Part shown: piece by piece, positions 11,803-23,930 of the stretch
Layout: the number at the start of each line of letters is the position of its first letter
Position numbering within the stretch: position 1 is the stretch's first letter
Origin: Dastarcus helophoroides
Lineage: Eukaryota; Arthropoda; Insecta; Coleoptera; Bothrideridae
Direction: 5' to 3'
Length of the DNA: 64,000 nt
Assembly (NCBI GenBank): GCA_028583605.1
Contig: CM053326.1
Span: forward strand, 33,636,931-33,700,930
The notes under the pieces: model-generated
The model's input: only the letters and a program-made list of their open reading frames with translations
What the model was told of the DNA's origin: nothing
Database searches by the model: none
Position numbers and translations under genes: made by a program

Positions 11803-12009
11803 TGTTATGTTTGATCAATTGTAATTAAATAAATCCTTGGTAAATTTTTAAGTCAAAATATGTTATGGGTCAATATGTATTTATATATTAAAAATTTTAT
11901 TGTGTATTGTATTTATAAATTTAAAAATTTATATGTATTTATAAATTAGTGTCAAAATTTAACTTTCGATTTCTCAATGACTTTTTTTAGGTTGATTCCA
12001 TTCTGAAAA

Positions 12010-12235
12010 ACGTTGTTCAATTGTTATTCTTTGAGCCTATAGAACCAATGTGAGCTCCAGACATGAGAACAGTACTCTTGAGCTAAGAATGAGATCGCGC
12101 AAAAATACCTAAGATCTAGACGATAAAACCGCGAGCCAAACAAGCGCCAGATTTTTCGAAATGCAGAAGTTCCTTAGTAATCGGTTGCAAACTCTCCAAA
12201 CTTCTTGTTCGTAATACATCTTCTTCTAGCTAGTT
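12010..12235 (-). pseudogene. Non-LTR retrotransposon fragment (RT C-terminal part), minus strand
   Basis: The minus strand reads through interrupted frames with LAQEYCSHVWSSHWF, a pattern typical of the C-terminal region of jockey-like reverse transcriptases. It abuts a plus-oriented fragment of a similar LINE at 12236, so the two halves are inverted relative to each other. Many stops; not functional. Confidence 0.55.
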
Positions 12236-12840
12236 TTCAGACTAACGCATAATCAAAAAAAATTCTTCTCGAGCTCGACGAAGGCTTACTGGCCTTGACG
12301 GTATCCCAGTTATTGTTCTTAAAATATGAGCTTTCTGAACTGACTTTGTCCCAAGCAAGTGATTGATACTTTCTTACAACGAAGTTGTATTCCCTAACAT
12401 CTGGAAATCTGCTAGAGTGCAGTCTGTCTTTTAGAAAGGGAAAAAGGAATCTGGCCAACAACTATCGCCCTATATCTTTGTTGCCCGTTAAGTAATGGAG
12501 AAGTATATTAATGTCGAAGTTCTTAAATATCTGGAAGACTCGGACAGGCAATACGGTTTTAGACATCAGCGTTCAACTAGAGACCTTCTGGCATTATTAT
12601 ATTATGGCAGCTATGGAAAAATACGGTGAGGCTCGGACTGTCGTATTGGATATCTCAAAAGCCTTAGACAGAGTCTGGCACCGATCTCTTTTCGCCAAAT
12701 TAACATCTTATGTATCAGTCTCTGTCATTTGGTACCCAGTTTTGGATGGAGGAGTGTCCCAAGGGTCTGTTCTATCTGCTACCCTGTTAACTGCAACCGC
12801 GTATCCAGCCAGAATGATGATTTTTGCTTTTTACTAGCAA
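12236..12840 (+). pseudogene. Jockey-like non-LTR retrotransposon RT remnant
   Basis: The plus strand encodes fragments of an RT domain: NNYRPISLLP, then VLDISKALDRVWHRSLFAKL (motif A region) and GGVSQGSVLSATLL (the usual GVPQGSVL motif with P changed to S). Several frameshifts and stops separate them. The closest relative in this window is the remnant at 38880-40700, with shared phrases around the motif A segment. It is followed directly by a mariner remnant. Confidence 0.8.
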
Positions 12841-12865
12841 TGAACAAAAAGAAAGTGTTTGTCAT

Positions 12866-13575
12866 ATATTGAATCAAGATTTAGGCATAAGAAAGGAGTC
12901 CGCCCGTTGGGCGCCGCCTTTGCTCACGTTAGACATTAACGTGTTCGGATGAACATTTCCAACGCTTTGTTGGCGCAGCTTAGGCACCATAAATCAGAGT
13001 TTTGGCGCTAACTACTCTAGATGAAACTTGGATACCCCATTATACCCCCGAAACAAAAATACGGTCAAAACCGTGAACTACAAAGGAAAAACCTCTCCAA
13101 AAGAAGCAAACTTTTTCGGTTGGAAAAGTGATGGCGACTGTTTTTTGGGATAGTTATGGAGTTATCTTAATTGATTATCTTTAAACAGGAAAAACCACTC
13201 TAAAAAGCATACTAGGCATACTAAATGCTGAAGGCGGAAATTGCGGAAAAACGGTCACATTTGCAGAAAAAGAAACTCGTATTTCACCAAGACAATGCGC
13301 AGCGATTGCCATGGCGAAAATCCAGGAATTACGGTTTGAACTATTTGACCATCCTTCTTACTCACCAGATCTAGCCCCAATCGACTTCTTTTTGTTCTCT
13401 CATCTAAAAATTGCGCTCGGAGGACAGAGAATTTCGTCAAATGAGGAGGCAATCACCTTCGTGAACAATTATTATTTTGCAGAGACAAACGCCGAGTACA
13501 ATTTGGACGGATTAAAGAGATGGAGCATCGCTGGGAGAAGTGTTTAGAGTTACAAGGAGATTAGGTAGAAAAATA
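12866..13575 (+). pseudogene. Mariner-family transposase remnant
   Basis: Plus strand, in shifted frames: LGIRKESARWAP, then DETWIPHYTPETK (first catalytic Asp), VFHQDNAQR (second Asp), and HPSYSPDLAPIDFFLFSHLK (third Asp, DD34D-type signature). The order and spacing match a mariner transposase missing the N-terminal helix-turn-helix. Several frameshifts and stops make it a relic. No terminal inverted repeats were recognised. Confidence 0.85.
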
Positions 13576-13814
13576 AAAAAAAATTAAAGCAAAAATGTCT
13601 TGTATACTTGTTAGATGGGAAACTTCTTAGACCACCATCGCAATGTTATTACCTTCTGTTTGGGCAGTGGAGTAAGAAATCATTTTTTGTTTTTTGTATT
13701 CTGCTATTTCGGAATTCGACATTTTCAGTTTCTCGAAATTTCGAATATTTTTTCCTCAAAATTTCGACTTTTTTGTTTTATTTTGTGATTGTCAGAATTT
13801 TAATTTAAAAAAAA

Positions 13815-14352
13815 TTGGGCAGTTATGGGGACTGCCGACAGAAGTGAAAACTTTAAACTATGATGTAACAAATTTCAAGATATTTCAAAAAAAATCTTTT
13901 CCCTAAATTTTCAAGCGATTTCTCTCAGTTGAGGAGAAGTACAAATAATTGAGGGCGGCGACTAACATCCACCGCCTCCCCCTATATACCTCCCAAATTT
14001 TCTTTTTTATATATTTTCATCCCTCCCTCCAATTTTTCTTTTTTATGTATTTTCATGTTGCCCCTCATTTTTTCACCCCCCCTATTTTTCTTCTTCATCT
14101 TTTCAGTTTGCCCCCCCCATTTTTGTCATATTTTCATTTTGCACCCCCCCAATTTTTCTTTTTTTTTATTTTCACCAGGATTAGCGGCTGTCGGACTAGC
14201 CAGATGTCGAATTATCAGAGTGTTGGAAAGGTTTTACGAATTGTCATTAAATGTCCGGAGTGGCGCAGTGGTAGAGCAATCGACTATAGTTTAAGTAGTT
14301 CAATTGTCGCCTAGCACGCCTAAAGAAGTTTTCACTTCAAAAAAAAAGAGAA
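13815..14352 (+). mobile_element. SINE-like element with C-rich internal minisatellite and tRNA-like end
   Basis: Three modules occur in the same order as in the inverted copy at 17478-18252. The first is a head with GGGCAGTTATGGGGACTGCC (GGCAGT/ACTGCC can pair), continuing to TTGAGGGCGGCGACTAACATC. The second is a C- and T-rich minisatellite (about 13975-14180). The third is a tail with ATGTCCGGAGTGGCGCAGTG and GTAGAGCAATCGACT, which resembles the D-arm/A-box region of a tRNA, ending in an A-rich AAAAAAAGAGAAAAA run. It has no coding capacity. I know of no named family with this structure. Confidence 0.65.
13975..14180 (+). repeat. C-rich minisatellite inside the SINE-like element
   Basis: Units of about 30-40 bases built from TTTTTCTTTTTTATGTATTT, TCATG and a run of 5-8 C's. 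Unit number differs between this copy and the one at 17690-18065. The short P/F-rich ORFs here are artefacts of the repeat. Confidence 0.8.
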
Positions 14353-15150
14353 AAATCTTTCAGGCAAATATTATTTTTGAAATTTAGAGATAAAGTACTT
14401 CTCGAAAATTTTAATTTTTTTAATCGAACTTCCATGATTATCGAAATTTAAATCAACGAAGTGAAATTTATGAACATATTTTTAAAAAGGTCGACCATTT
14501 TGTTGAAATTCGTCTTCTAAATTGCGACCATTTTCCTCAAAATTCATTTACTTTCTCAAAATTGGACAGAAATGGGAGCAGAAATAACCCCGGGAAAAGT
14601 ATACATTTTTTTTTTGGAAATTTCAAGAGATATATTTCTTGGAAACTGTCAACATTGTCTTGAAATATCAAAAATAACTATTTTACACCAAAATTTAAGT
14701 AAATAAGTTCTGAGAATATTTTTTTTTGGATTTTTCATTTTTACGCAAAATTTGAAGAACGAAATATAATATTCAACCAAAAGATTTTCGGTAAACTGCA
14801 CCTTTTTTTCCATCGATTTTTCAAAACGAATCTGAAGCAAATGCTGCCTACGTTCATTTTGGCGAAATAATTTCTTATTTTTCATTTCGCAGTTTAAATT
14901 CTACTTATATTTTTAAAAAAGGTAATTCAAATTATTGAAATTAGAAATCAATATTCTACAATTTTTCATTACGAACACATCTTTAAGTAACTAAGGGTTA
15001 ACATTTTATTTCATTTGAATTGGTAACCTAAGATTTGCCAACGCCAATTAGGTAGGTGTAGGTATAGCATTAGACGTAATAAATTTTTAAAAAGCGACTA
15101 AATGTAACATTTAAATCACTTTTCTCTTCAACAAGATTAAATTTAAATAA
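14353..15150. other. AT-rich DNA, nothing recognised
   Basis: Homopolymer-rich matrix; no feature could be supported. Confidence 0.45.
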
Positions 15151-16640
15151 TTAAAGTGTTCGTAATGCAGAATGGAGGGTGAATTTCAGTCTCTTCTTGA
15201 ACGTAAGCAACAGTTGCAAACCCAATTAAAAACATTTCGACAATGAAGCGTCAACATCCAAGTTAAAGGGAATACGCGCAGGAAGCAAGCTTTCTAAATA
15301 AAACAGTGACTGAAAATACGCTAAACCACAATTACGTAACCGCACAAAGTCAAAAAGCGGCTCACGATTGTGGAAAATTAAATGGGCGAGCAAGTTCCAG
15401 TATGCATGTATACGAATGATCGCGTCGAGTCGAGAAAACAATTGTGTCGAGAAAGATAAATCCGGCAGAAATCGTAAATCGAGAGCGCCCCCTAAACAAA
15501 TCAGGATGTGGCCCCCCACTTTCTCCGGGGGCTGCGGTAATGAAGCCGCCGGAGCGCTACTTGCCGTCCGTACGCTCGCCGGGTACAATAATCTAGGAAT
15601 GATACCGTTCGCCAAGCCTCTAACCAATTTGACAGTTCTCGCAGCGAATTAACAAATAGAAATTAGGTTATTTCATTGTTTATCGGCCCCATGGCACTGT
15701 ATTCTACCAGAAAAATCGCATGCACAAACTACTTTAACCTATCCATGCAACGCATCCCGACTACAGCTTCAGCAAAGATGAAAAACGACATTGATAAACA
15801 AAGCAAATGACCTGTTCATCAATTTCCTCGTCTCTACTTAATTCTAGGTTCATTTTACCGTTTAGTACGTAACTTGTCGCCCGATAAACGAATGTTCCAC
15901 AATGTACGACATCTAAACGAACGAAACACTTCGAAAAATTCACTGAAAACTGTAGTCGGAGGGGTAAATAATTACGAAAACAATATCGAGGGTTTCTTAC
16001 CTTCCCTGAATTGTGTTTCACAACGCCACCTATACAATATGCGTCGTCGCCGTTTCACCAAAGCACGTACTCAACTACGGAAAGTTACGATTACTCACGA
16101 ACGACAACGGTACACATGTTGTGATATGATATTATACCATTAATTTTATCTGAAATATTACAAAATAAAGTCCAATACAGCCGATTTTCAGGTGGATTCG
16201 TGTTATTTCCAACGCACTGAAACAGAATCCGCAAAAATGTTCGGCAATTTATCTACGGTTGGTTAATTAACGCGATGTTAAACTTCACGATAAACGATAA
16301 CTTTCCGAGGAAACTATTTAGAAACACTAACTTGTCACGCTGATGTTGATAGGAGGTCGGTTCTTTCGCCAGGAATGCAAGACAGTTAGTTCCAATTGTC
16401 GCCGCTAGTTGGCAAAACGCCGTAAATAAATTTTATATTATTCATTTTCCAGGCTTATTTATTATGCCGTGAGTTCAAGGCCTTTCCAATGGTGAATATA
16501 CGTGTATTAATTCCATCAATATCTGCTTTATCGGGCCATATTCGAGCGGATTCCATTAATTATCTCATCAAAAATTTTATGAAACCGCGTCGAGCAAAAT
16601 TTAGCTGCTTTTTAATGAGTTCGCAAATATGGTGGATAGA
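15150..16640. other. Compositionally distinct, GC-richer non-repetitive island
   Basis: Unlike its surroundings, this block lacks T-runs, has CpG-containing words (GCCGCCGGAGCGCTACTTGC near 15545) and shares no repeats with the rest of the window. ORFs of 133 codons (minus, 15226-15627) and 94 codons (plus, 15368-15652) overlap here, but neither shows a recognisable domain and their frames are not obviously selected. It could hold a non-coding exon, a promoter or a conserved regulatory element of a gene outside the window. Confidence 0.4.
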
Positions 16641-17477
16641 AATTTAATTCTTAAAATTTCTGTAAAGATTGCATCATAACATGAAATGATGATTAGTTAA
16701 AAGTAAAATTGGTAAGAAAACGCCATAGATGTAATAAAAATAAATGAAAATTCTAGATTGCACACAACGAGAAATAAATAAAGCGCACATTTTTTTGTTT
16801 TATAGAGTTACTTCATTTGTTATTTATTGCTAGCTGTTGATTGGTTCATTCCTATTTTAAATGAAATATTGTCAAGGGGACGAATTTAATGTTTGTATCG
16901 GGAAATAAAGTGAACAAAATATTCGCATTTATTTCCAGTAATTCCAAACGACATATTAGCAAAAAATATTACCTAAATAAATAACAATTTCACAGTTTCG
17001 TTGTATCCATGTTAAAGTTTAACCCTTTAAACTATCTATTTGAAGTTTTATTTATTAGCGAATGAAAATTGGCAAAGGAAAGGAATTAAAATATTCATTT
17101 TTATGCGGATCCACTAGCTAAGGATGGACAATCTACCTTAAAATTGAAATTTGGCATTTTGATGTTTTTTTCTGAATCTGGGCCTTTCAACGGAAATTAT
17201 TAGATTTTTTCCACAGAGTTGAATTTTTTTTTCATGAAAGTTAAACTTTAATCATTAAATGTCGACTTTTTTGTTAAATTTTAGCATTTTAACTCGAAAT
17301 TAAAGAAAATGAAAATCGCACCTTGTCGATAATAAACGTAAATATTTCGCAATTGTGAAAAATTGTTATTGAAATGAAAATTTCTTTAGGAGCGCTAAGA
17401 GACTAAAGATAAGGAAAAAAATGCACGGAATCGCCATATGTGTAATATACTTCTTAAATTGCGTTACCAAAAGGGGC
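16641..17477. other. AT-rich DNA, nothing recognised
   Basis: No gene, RNA or repeat boundary could be supported. Confidence 0.45.
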
Positions 17478-18252
17478 GATTTGAACTACTGGTTTTTTCT
17501 CTTTTTTTTTAATGAAAACTTCTTTAGGCGCGCCAAGCGACAACTGAACTACCTGAACTACTAGTCGATTGTTCTACCACTGCGCTTCTCCGGACATTTA
17601 ATGACAATTCTTAAGACCTTTCCAACCCTTGGATAATCCGACATCTGGCAATCTGGCACCCGCTAATCCGGGTAAAAATATAAAAAAGAAAAATTGGGAA
17701 GGGGGGCAAAATGAAAATATGAAGAAGAAAAATTAGGGCGGGGGTGAAAAAATGGAGGGCACCATGAAAATACATAAAAAAGCGAAATTGGGGGGGGGGG
17801 GAAATGGGAGGGCACCATGAAAATATCTAAAAAACAAAAATAGGGGGAGTGAAAAAATTGGAGGGGGTAAAATAAAAATATGAAGAAGAAAAATGGGGGC
17901 TGAAAAAATGAGGGGGGGCACCATGAAATACATAACAAAGAGAAATTAGGGGGAATAAAAAATAGGGGACGCTATGAAAATATGTAAAAAAATGGGGGAC
18001 GGGGAGAGGGGTGTGAAAAAATGGGGGGGAGGTCAATATAAAAATATATTAACAAGAAAATTTTGGGGGTTTATGATTGGGGCGAGTGGATGTTAGTCGC
18101 CGCCCTCAATTATTTGTACTTTTCCTGAACTGAGAGAAACCGCCAAAAGTTTGGCAAAAGATTTTTTTTGAAATATCTTGAACTTTGTTATATCATACTT
18201 TTAAGTTTTCATTTCTGTCGGCAGTCCCCATAACTGCCCAATTTTTTAATAA
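17478..18252 (-). mobile_element. Second copy of the SINE-like element with C-rich minisatellite
   Basis: The reverse complement carries the same three modules as 13815-14352: GGGCAGTTATGGGGACTGCC, the GGGCGGCGACTAACATCCAC segment, a longer C-rich minisatellite, and the tRNA-like end (GTCCGGAGAAGCGCAGTGGT, AGAACAATCGACTAG, GGCGCGCCTAAAGAAG). The two copies face each other about 3.1 kb apart and differ mainly in minisatellite length. Confidence 0.65.
17690..18065 (-). repeat. C-rich minisatellite (G-rich on plus)
   Basis: About ten units of AAAATGGGGGG-type sequence with ACCATGAAAATA and TAAAAAA spacers. G-runs of 5-10 on the plus strand could form G-quadruplexes. Confidence 0.8.
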
Positions 18253-19090
18253 ATTCTGTTTTTTCACAGTTTTTACTGACGCAAAAATTTAAACTTTTTC
18301 TAAAAATATAGACTTTCTTTTCGATATTTTCAATTAAAACTCGAAAAATAAAAATAAAGGAAGTTTAAATTCGAAATTTTGAAATTGAAATCAACATTTC
18401 GAAATTGAATTATGGAAGGAGTGAAAATTTCGAGAAAAAGGGTGACAAAGTCCGCAAAAAAATCGCAATTTCGAATTTTACTCAAATTTTCTAAACAAAA
18501 TTTTGGGGTCAAGAAAAATTGCAATTTCCATTTGAAGCCGGAATTTTAGAAAAAAAAAATATAGAAATTTCCAATTTCAGTTAAAATTTTGTAAAAAGAC
18601 AACATTTTAAGAAAAATTGAGTCCTAATACAAAACTCAAAAAAAGTGACATTATTTCAACAACAAAAAATTGAAATTTTTAAACTGAAATCTGCGTTATG
18701 TGAAAATAAAGGGAAATATTTTAGAAAAAACAAAAAATTGACTTTAGAATAACAAAAATTAATAAAAATACGCGGAATTTTGATATTAAAGTCAAAATCT
18801 TGAGGAAGAAAATGGAAATTTTTAGAAAAAAAGATTAAATTTTAGGGTAAACATGTAAACAATTAAAGGTTTCAATTGGTAACAAATTCAGTTTACTTGC
18901 AAAATGTTGGGCACAACTTCAAAATTTCGAATATTATTATCTTTAAATTTCCACTTGAACAATCCAGATTTTTAGAAAAAATTCAAAATGTCCAGGTTTC
19001 TCTCGAAAATGTGAGAACAAATTGAAGAACTCAAAATTTTAAGAAATATAACAATTTTAAATGAACTCGAAGAATTTTGAGAAAAAATCA
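18253..19090. other. A-rich matrix
   Basis: Same texture as the T-rich blocks but in opposite polarity (A-rich on plus, GAAATTTTGAGAAAAA words). No gene found. Confidence 0.5.
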
Positions 19091-19332
19091 AAAATTGAAA
19101 AACAAATCTTGTCCCCTGAAACCAAGACAGATTGAAAAACACAACAAAGGTTGTTCTAACGCGTTTCGATAGGTAAGCTATCATCAGAGAGATCCTGATA
19201 TCTCTCTGAAGATGTGCTATCGAAACGCGTTAGAGCAACCTTTGTTGTGTTTTTTAATCTTTCTTGGATTCAGGGGACAAGATTTGTATTTCACTTTTTG
19301 AAGATAACCAAGGACCAGTTCGTTCCACCAAA
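19091..19332. mobile_element. PLE1 3'-end element, palindromic copy
   Basis: The left arm is minus-oriented (AAAATTGAAAAACAAATC, CCCCTGAAACCAAGACAG). The right arm is plus-oriented and ends CAGTTCGTTCCACCAAAA. Both ribozyme segments are decayed: the minus one has lost bases so that its core reads CTGATGA with a shortened stem II, and the plus one has a collapsed stem II (GATGTGCTATCGAAA). Confidence 0.85.
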
Positions 19333-20087
19333 AAAAAACAATCAAAATTTCGAAGGAAACTCACGCATTGTTAAAAAATCAAGAAGAAAACTCACAAGTA
19401 GGCCAACATTTCTAATTTACACTCGAGAGTTCAAGAAAAAAGGCGAAATCCTAGGGTCAAAGTTGAAATTTTGATAAAATAATTTGAAAAACGAAATTTT
19501 GATTTCTTACGTTAACACTTCTAAAAAAAATCGACATTTTCAATTTATGGTCGAACTTTTGAGAGAAAAATTAAACTTCTAGAAAAGAAGTAATTTTCAA
19601 TTAACTAGGAAGAGAAAGTAGGGAAAAAAGTCTTTTCCAAAAAAACTTGAACTTTACAGAAAAAGTACAACAGATCTTGTGCTTCTCGAACTGTCATGGA
19701 GAACACGCTGCTTCTGTAGTGTAACAACATGTTAGCAAGGTTTTTTCTTTCGTTTCTTGACCCACTTCCAAAAAATTTTACCCACTAGCGTTTAAAACAA
19801 ATATTTTTGCGCTTGTGAGTAAAAAAAGCCAACTCTTATTTTCGAAATTCATCTATTTTGTAAACTTTCAACTTTGTTTTGCGAAAAGTCGACTTATTTC
19901 GAAATTTCGACCGTTTTTCTCTAGACTCGAGATTACGAATGCGCTTTTCAAATTTTTACGTTTGGTTTGATTGTTTTTCTACAGATCGATTGAAATTTCG
20001 GTTTCGGTGTGGTTCGGACAAAAAACTAGTTTTAGTGGGGAATTCAACGGAAAATTCAAACTTCAAAAACCTCGAAACTTTCAGAAA
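19333..20087. other. AT-rich matrix
   Basis: Nothing beyond the usual A-rich/T-rich texture. A short AAAAGTCGACTTATTTCG-type stretch near 19885 is part of it. Confidence 0.45.
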
Positions 20088-20323
20088 TAATTGAAATACT
20101 GAACTTGTTCCCTGAAACCAAGAAAGATTAAAAAACACCACAAACGTTGCTCTAACGCGTTTCGTCAGCCATGCTGCCACCTTCAGAGAGATACTGAGAG
20201 TTTTGCTGTCGAAACGCGCTAGAGCAACGTTTTTTGTGTTTTTTAATCTTTCTTGGTTTCAGAGGACAAGTTCTGTATTTCAATTTTTGAAGATAACCAA
20301 GGACCAGTCCTTTCCACCAAATT
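20088..20323. mobile_element. PLE1 3'-end element, palindromic copy
   Basis: The left arm is minus-oriented (ATTGAAATACTGAACTTG) and the right arm plus-oriented, ending GTCCTTTCCACCAAA. The minus-strand ribozyme core reads CTGAAGG (last A changed) and stem II is mismatched; the plus one is truncated. Likely inactive. Confidence 0.85.
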
Positions 20324-20703
20324 TCAGAAATAATTTAACTTTGAAAACTGACATTTTGGAATGAAGGATCATTTTCAAGTTTAAACTGAGAATTTTCAGA
20401 GAAAAGTAAAAAAGTATAAAAACTAGAATGTAATATTAATATTCTCAAGATTACAAGTCTGAAATTTAAAAATTTTGAAAAAACAACTCAAATAAAAAAA
20501 TTAATGTCATTTTAAAAAACCAAATTTGCAACGAAAATTCGAGAAATAAGCAGACATCTAGAATTTAAATTTGAAATTTCGAGAAAAAAGGCGAATTAAG
20601 GTCAACATTTTGAAAAGGGAAATCAAAATTAAGGGAGAAAACTACATTTACAATTTTGAAATGTCAGAAAAAAATTTTAAATAGCAGTTTCCGACATTTA
20701 TAC

Positions 20704-23700
20704 CAGGGCATCGAACCACTATTTTTTTCTTTCCGATTTTCGGTTTTCATTCCGGTAAAAAAATCATATCGCTTCCGTTCCGGTTTTTGTTCCAACAAAA
20801 ATAGCGGTTTTTTTCGGTTTTCGGTTTAGCCCGGGTGACCCAATTTTTAATTTTTTAAAAGGTTTTTATTTGATTTAAAAATTGATTTTCTGACATAATT
20901 TGGGAAATGTTCTCTGTCTTTTTTAAATATTACAGCATATAACTAATCTGGTAATGCTTAAAATTCAAAGTATATATTTCTCGATTTTTCAAATTTAAAA
21001 ATTTCACGCTGAAACTCTGAATTCTGGGTTCATTTTGAGTTCAAACTTCAAGAAATCTCCGAACCTTATAAAAAAAATTAGCTGATACTTGCGCTTTCGC
21101 CTAAGTGAAAAAAGATAAAGGATCCTTTGGTTATATACTTTTTTTGAAAGTTTCAACTTTTCTGAAGAATTCAATTTTTATTGAAAATTTTGACTTATTT
21201 CGAAAATTTCGACAGTCGATCGAAATTTTAACTTGCTTTTGAAAATTTCGGCTTTTTTCAAAATTTTGATTTTTTTGAATATTCCAAATTCCTCAAAATT
21301 CTGTCTTATTTGCTTGGTTATGATTTTTTTGAACATTTTACTTTTTTTCTTTCTTTTACTTTTGTCCTTGTTAAAGTTTTATTTTTTGAAAACTTCAAAT
21401 TTTTTTGAATATTTTGAATTAATCTCGAAGTTTGAATGTTTGACCTTATTTTTGTAAATATTGACCATTTCTGAAACTTCAGCCTCGAAATTTCATTTTT
21501 TTTTGCAAATCTAACTAGTTTTAAATTCGATTATTTCGAAGCATTTCAATTCTTTTCAAAAATTTGAATTTTTTCAAAGATTTAACTCTTTGCAAATATA
21601 TGGTCTCTCTCGAGGGTTTGTTTTTTTGATTTAAGTTTTTTCAATTTTTACTTTTTCGCAAAATTCAGACTTTCTAAAAATGATTACTTTTGAAAAGTCT
21701 GCCTTCAATCTTGATTGAAAATTCTTAAACATTTTTCCACTTCAGTATTTCGTCTTTATATTTTGAAAACTTTGAAATTCAAATTTTCTTTTTTCTGGCT
21801 TTCACTTTTAAATGTTTATTTATTTTATTAATCGCAAGACTTTTTCAGTTTGATCTTTCTGTAGGATTTTAGTTTATTTTCCAAATTTTGATTTTTTTGA
21901 AAATGTTTACATATAATTTCGATCTTTTCTCAAAATAGTTTTTTTTAAATTTTGATTTTTTCTGTATACTTAATGAAGTTCAAAAATTGACTTTTAAAAA
22001 CTTCTACCCTGTTTTATTGAATGTTCACCTTGTTCCAACTTTTGACAATTTCTCAGTTTTGATCCTTTTTGAAAACTAAGATTTTTTTAAATTTCGACTT
22101 TTCTCGAGGTTTCGGCTTTTATATAGTAAACTGAACTTCTATTTGAAAAATTAGATTTTCCTTTAATTATTATTGTTTTTTTGAAAAATTAAATTTTTCT
22201 CAGAATTTCGACATTTTTAATATTTTTGAACCTTTTTCAGAATTTATAGTTTTTTTGGAAAGTTCGACCTTTGGTCATCAAAATTTCGACTTTTTCTCGA
22301 AGCTGTAACTTTTTCAGAATTAAATTTTTTTGAAATATTTTCTTTTTTTCAAAATTTTGATTTCTTGTAAAAAATTTGACGCAAAGTTTTTTTTTCAAAA
22401 CTTCGATTTTTTTCAAAATGTTGCTGATTATGTTGAAACATTTTTTTTTCTGAAAACGTTTACCTTTTTCTCTTTGAAAATTTCCACTTTAGCTCAAACT
22501 TTTTTACTGTTTCTCAAAGTCATAACTTCCTTTTTTGATAATTCCGACTTTTTCCCGAAAATTTTTACTTTTTTGAAAAATTCTATTTTGTTCAAAATTG
22601 CTACTTTGTGAAATCTTTGAATTTTTTAGGATTTTAATCCTGTTTGAAAATGTTTACCTTTTATCGTCAAAATTGGTACTTTTTCGACATTAAGTACAGC
22701 TTCATACAAAACTTGAAGCTTTTTTCGAAATTGTCATTTTTTCCCAAGTTCGACTTTTTGTAAAATCTTCATTTTTTCGAAATTGGCCCGTTCCGGAAAT
22801 TTTTTTGGAGAATTTAATTTTCCAAATTACGAATTTTTAAATTTTGAACGAATTCTACAAAACGAATTCAAGACTTAACTAAATTCCGATTTTAAAGCTG
22901 CTTAAATTCAAAACAATTGCAGTTTCGAGACTAAAGTCGAAATTTTAAGAAAAAAGTCAAATATAGCGTAAACAAAATCAGATAAAAATTGGAAGTTTAA
23001 ATTAGATATTTTCTAACATGTCATCGTTTCAAGTTTACCCTCAAAACTTCGACTTCAATTCCAAGATCCCGGCTTTAAATTGGAATATAAATGTTGTATT
23101 TTACTCTTGAAATTTTGACTGAAATTCCCAGTTTCTAGGAAAAATTAGAAATGGAGAGATTCTATCGGAAATGTTGAGAAAAAAAGCCAAATCCTAGAAT
23201 TTTGGGAAGTTCTAGGAAGTCGAAATCGTAAAAAAATTATTAGAATTTGAGAAGAGAAAAAATTGCAATTAAAGTGAAATTTGAAGGAACAAATTCAAGA
23301 AAACTCGAAATTTTTATTAATATCGTCAAAAAATTGGGGTATCAGATTATTCAGGTTTAAGAAAAAAAACCAATTGTGAGTGTTTGTTTTGAAGAAAACG
23401 TTGAAATTTTCGGAAAAGTTCGAATTTGCAAATGAAATTCTCAGGAAACTGCTTTAGTCCAAATTTACAATAACACATAAAATTTTTATTTTAAACTTGA
23501 AATTTTAGAAAAAAAAGAAATATTTTGAGAAAAAGATCCAAATTTCCAAAAAGAGCGAAAAATTTTGAAAAAAGAATATTCAGCTTATACAACTTCAAAT
23601 CCAATTTGGCTTGAAATTTTGAGAATAAAATCAACATTTCTTAGAAAGTGTGGAAATTGTAAGTTTCTAATCCTACCTTCAAAAAAATGTTCTTTAAAAT

Positions 23701-23922
23701 AAACTCGTAATTTTGAGATGAAAGTTGCATGAATCGGTGTAAAATTTTGAAAAAGAAATTTCTAAAAAAATCCCTAACTTTAGCGTAAAGTAAAAATTAT
23801 TTTAAGAACATACTAATTCAACGAACCGAAATAAACCGTTATTTTTCCGGTTCTGTTCCGGTTTTCGTTCCGACAAAAATAACGGTTTCGAGTTTTCGGT
23901 TCAGTTCCGGTTCGAAGCCCTG
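20704..23922. mobile_element. Non-autonomous hAT-like DNA transposon, 3.2 kb
   Basis: The element begins CAGGGCATCGAACC and ends GGTTCGAAGCCCTG, a 14-bp terminal inverted repeat with one mismatch. An exact 8-bp duplication ATTTATAC flanks it (20696-20703 and 23923-23930); 8-bp duplications and CAGGG-type ends are hallmarks of the hAT superfamily. Subterminal regions (20710-20830 and 23820-23915) are rich in CGGTTTTCGGTTCCGG-like words in inverted orientation. The interior has no transposase: it is T-rich on plus up to about 22800 and A-rich afterwards, the same AAATTTCGAC texture as the rest of the window. It therefore needs a transposase in trans. Confidence 0.85.
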
Positions 23923-23930
23923 ATTTATAC

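Noticed and set aside
14250..14290. Functional tRNA gene in the TGGCGCAGTGGTAGAGC region
   Set aside because: Only the D-arm/A-box-like part resembles a tRNA; no anticodon arm, T arm or paired acceptor stem could be formed.
14055..14294. Proline/phenylalanine-rich frames that look like membrane proteins
   Set aside because: Translation of the C-rich minisatellite; the same happens on the minus strand at 17663-18036.
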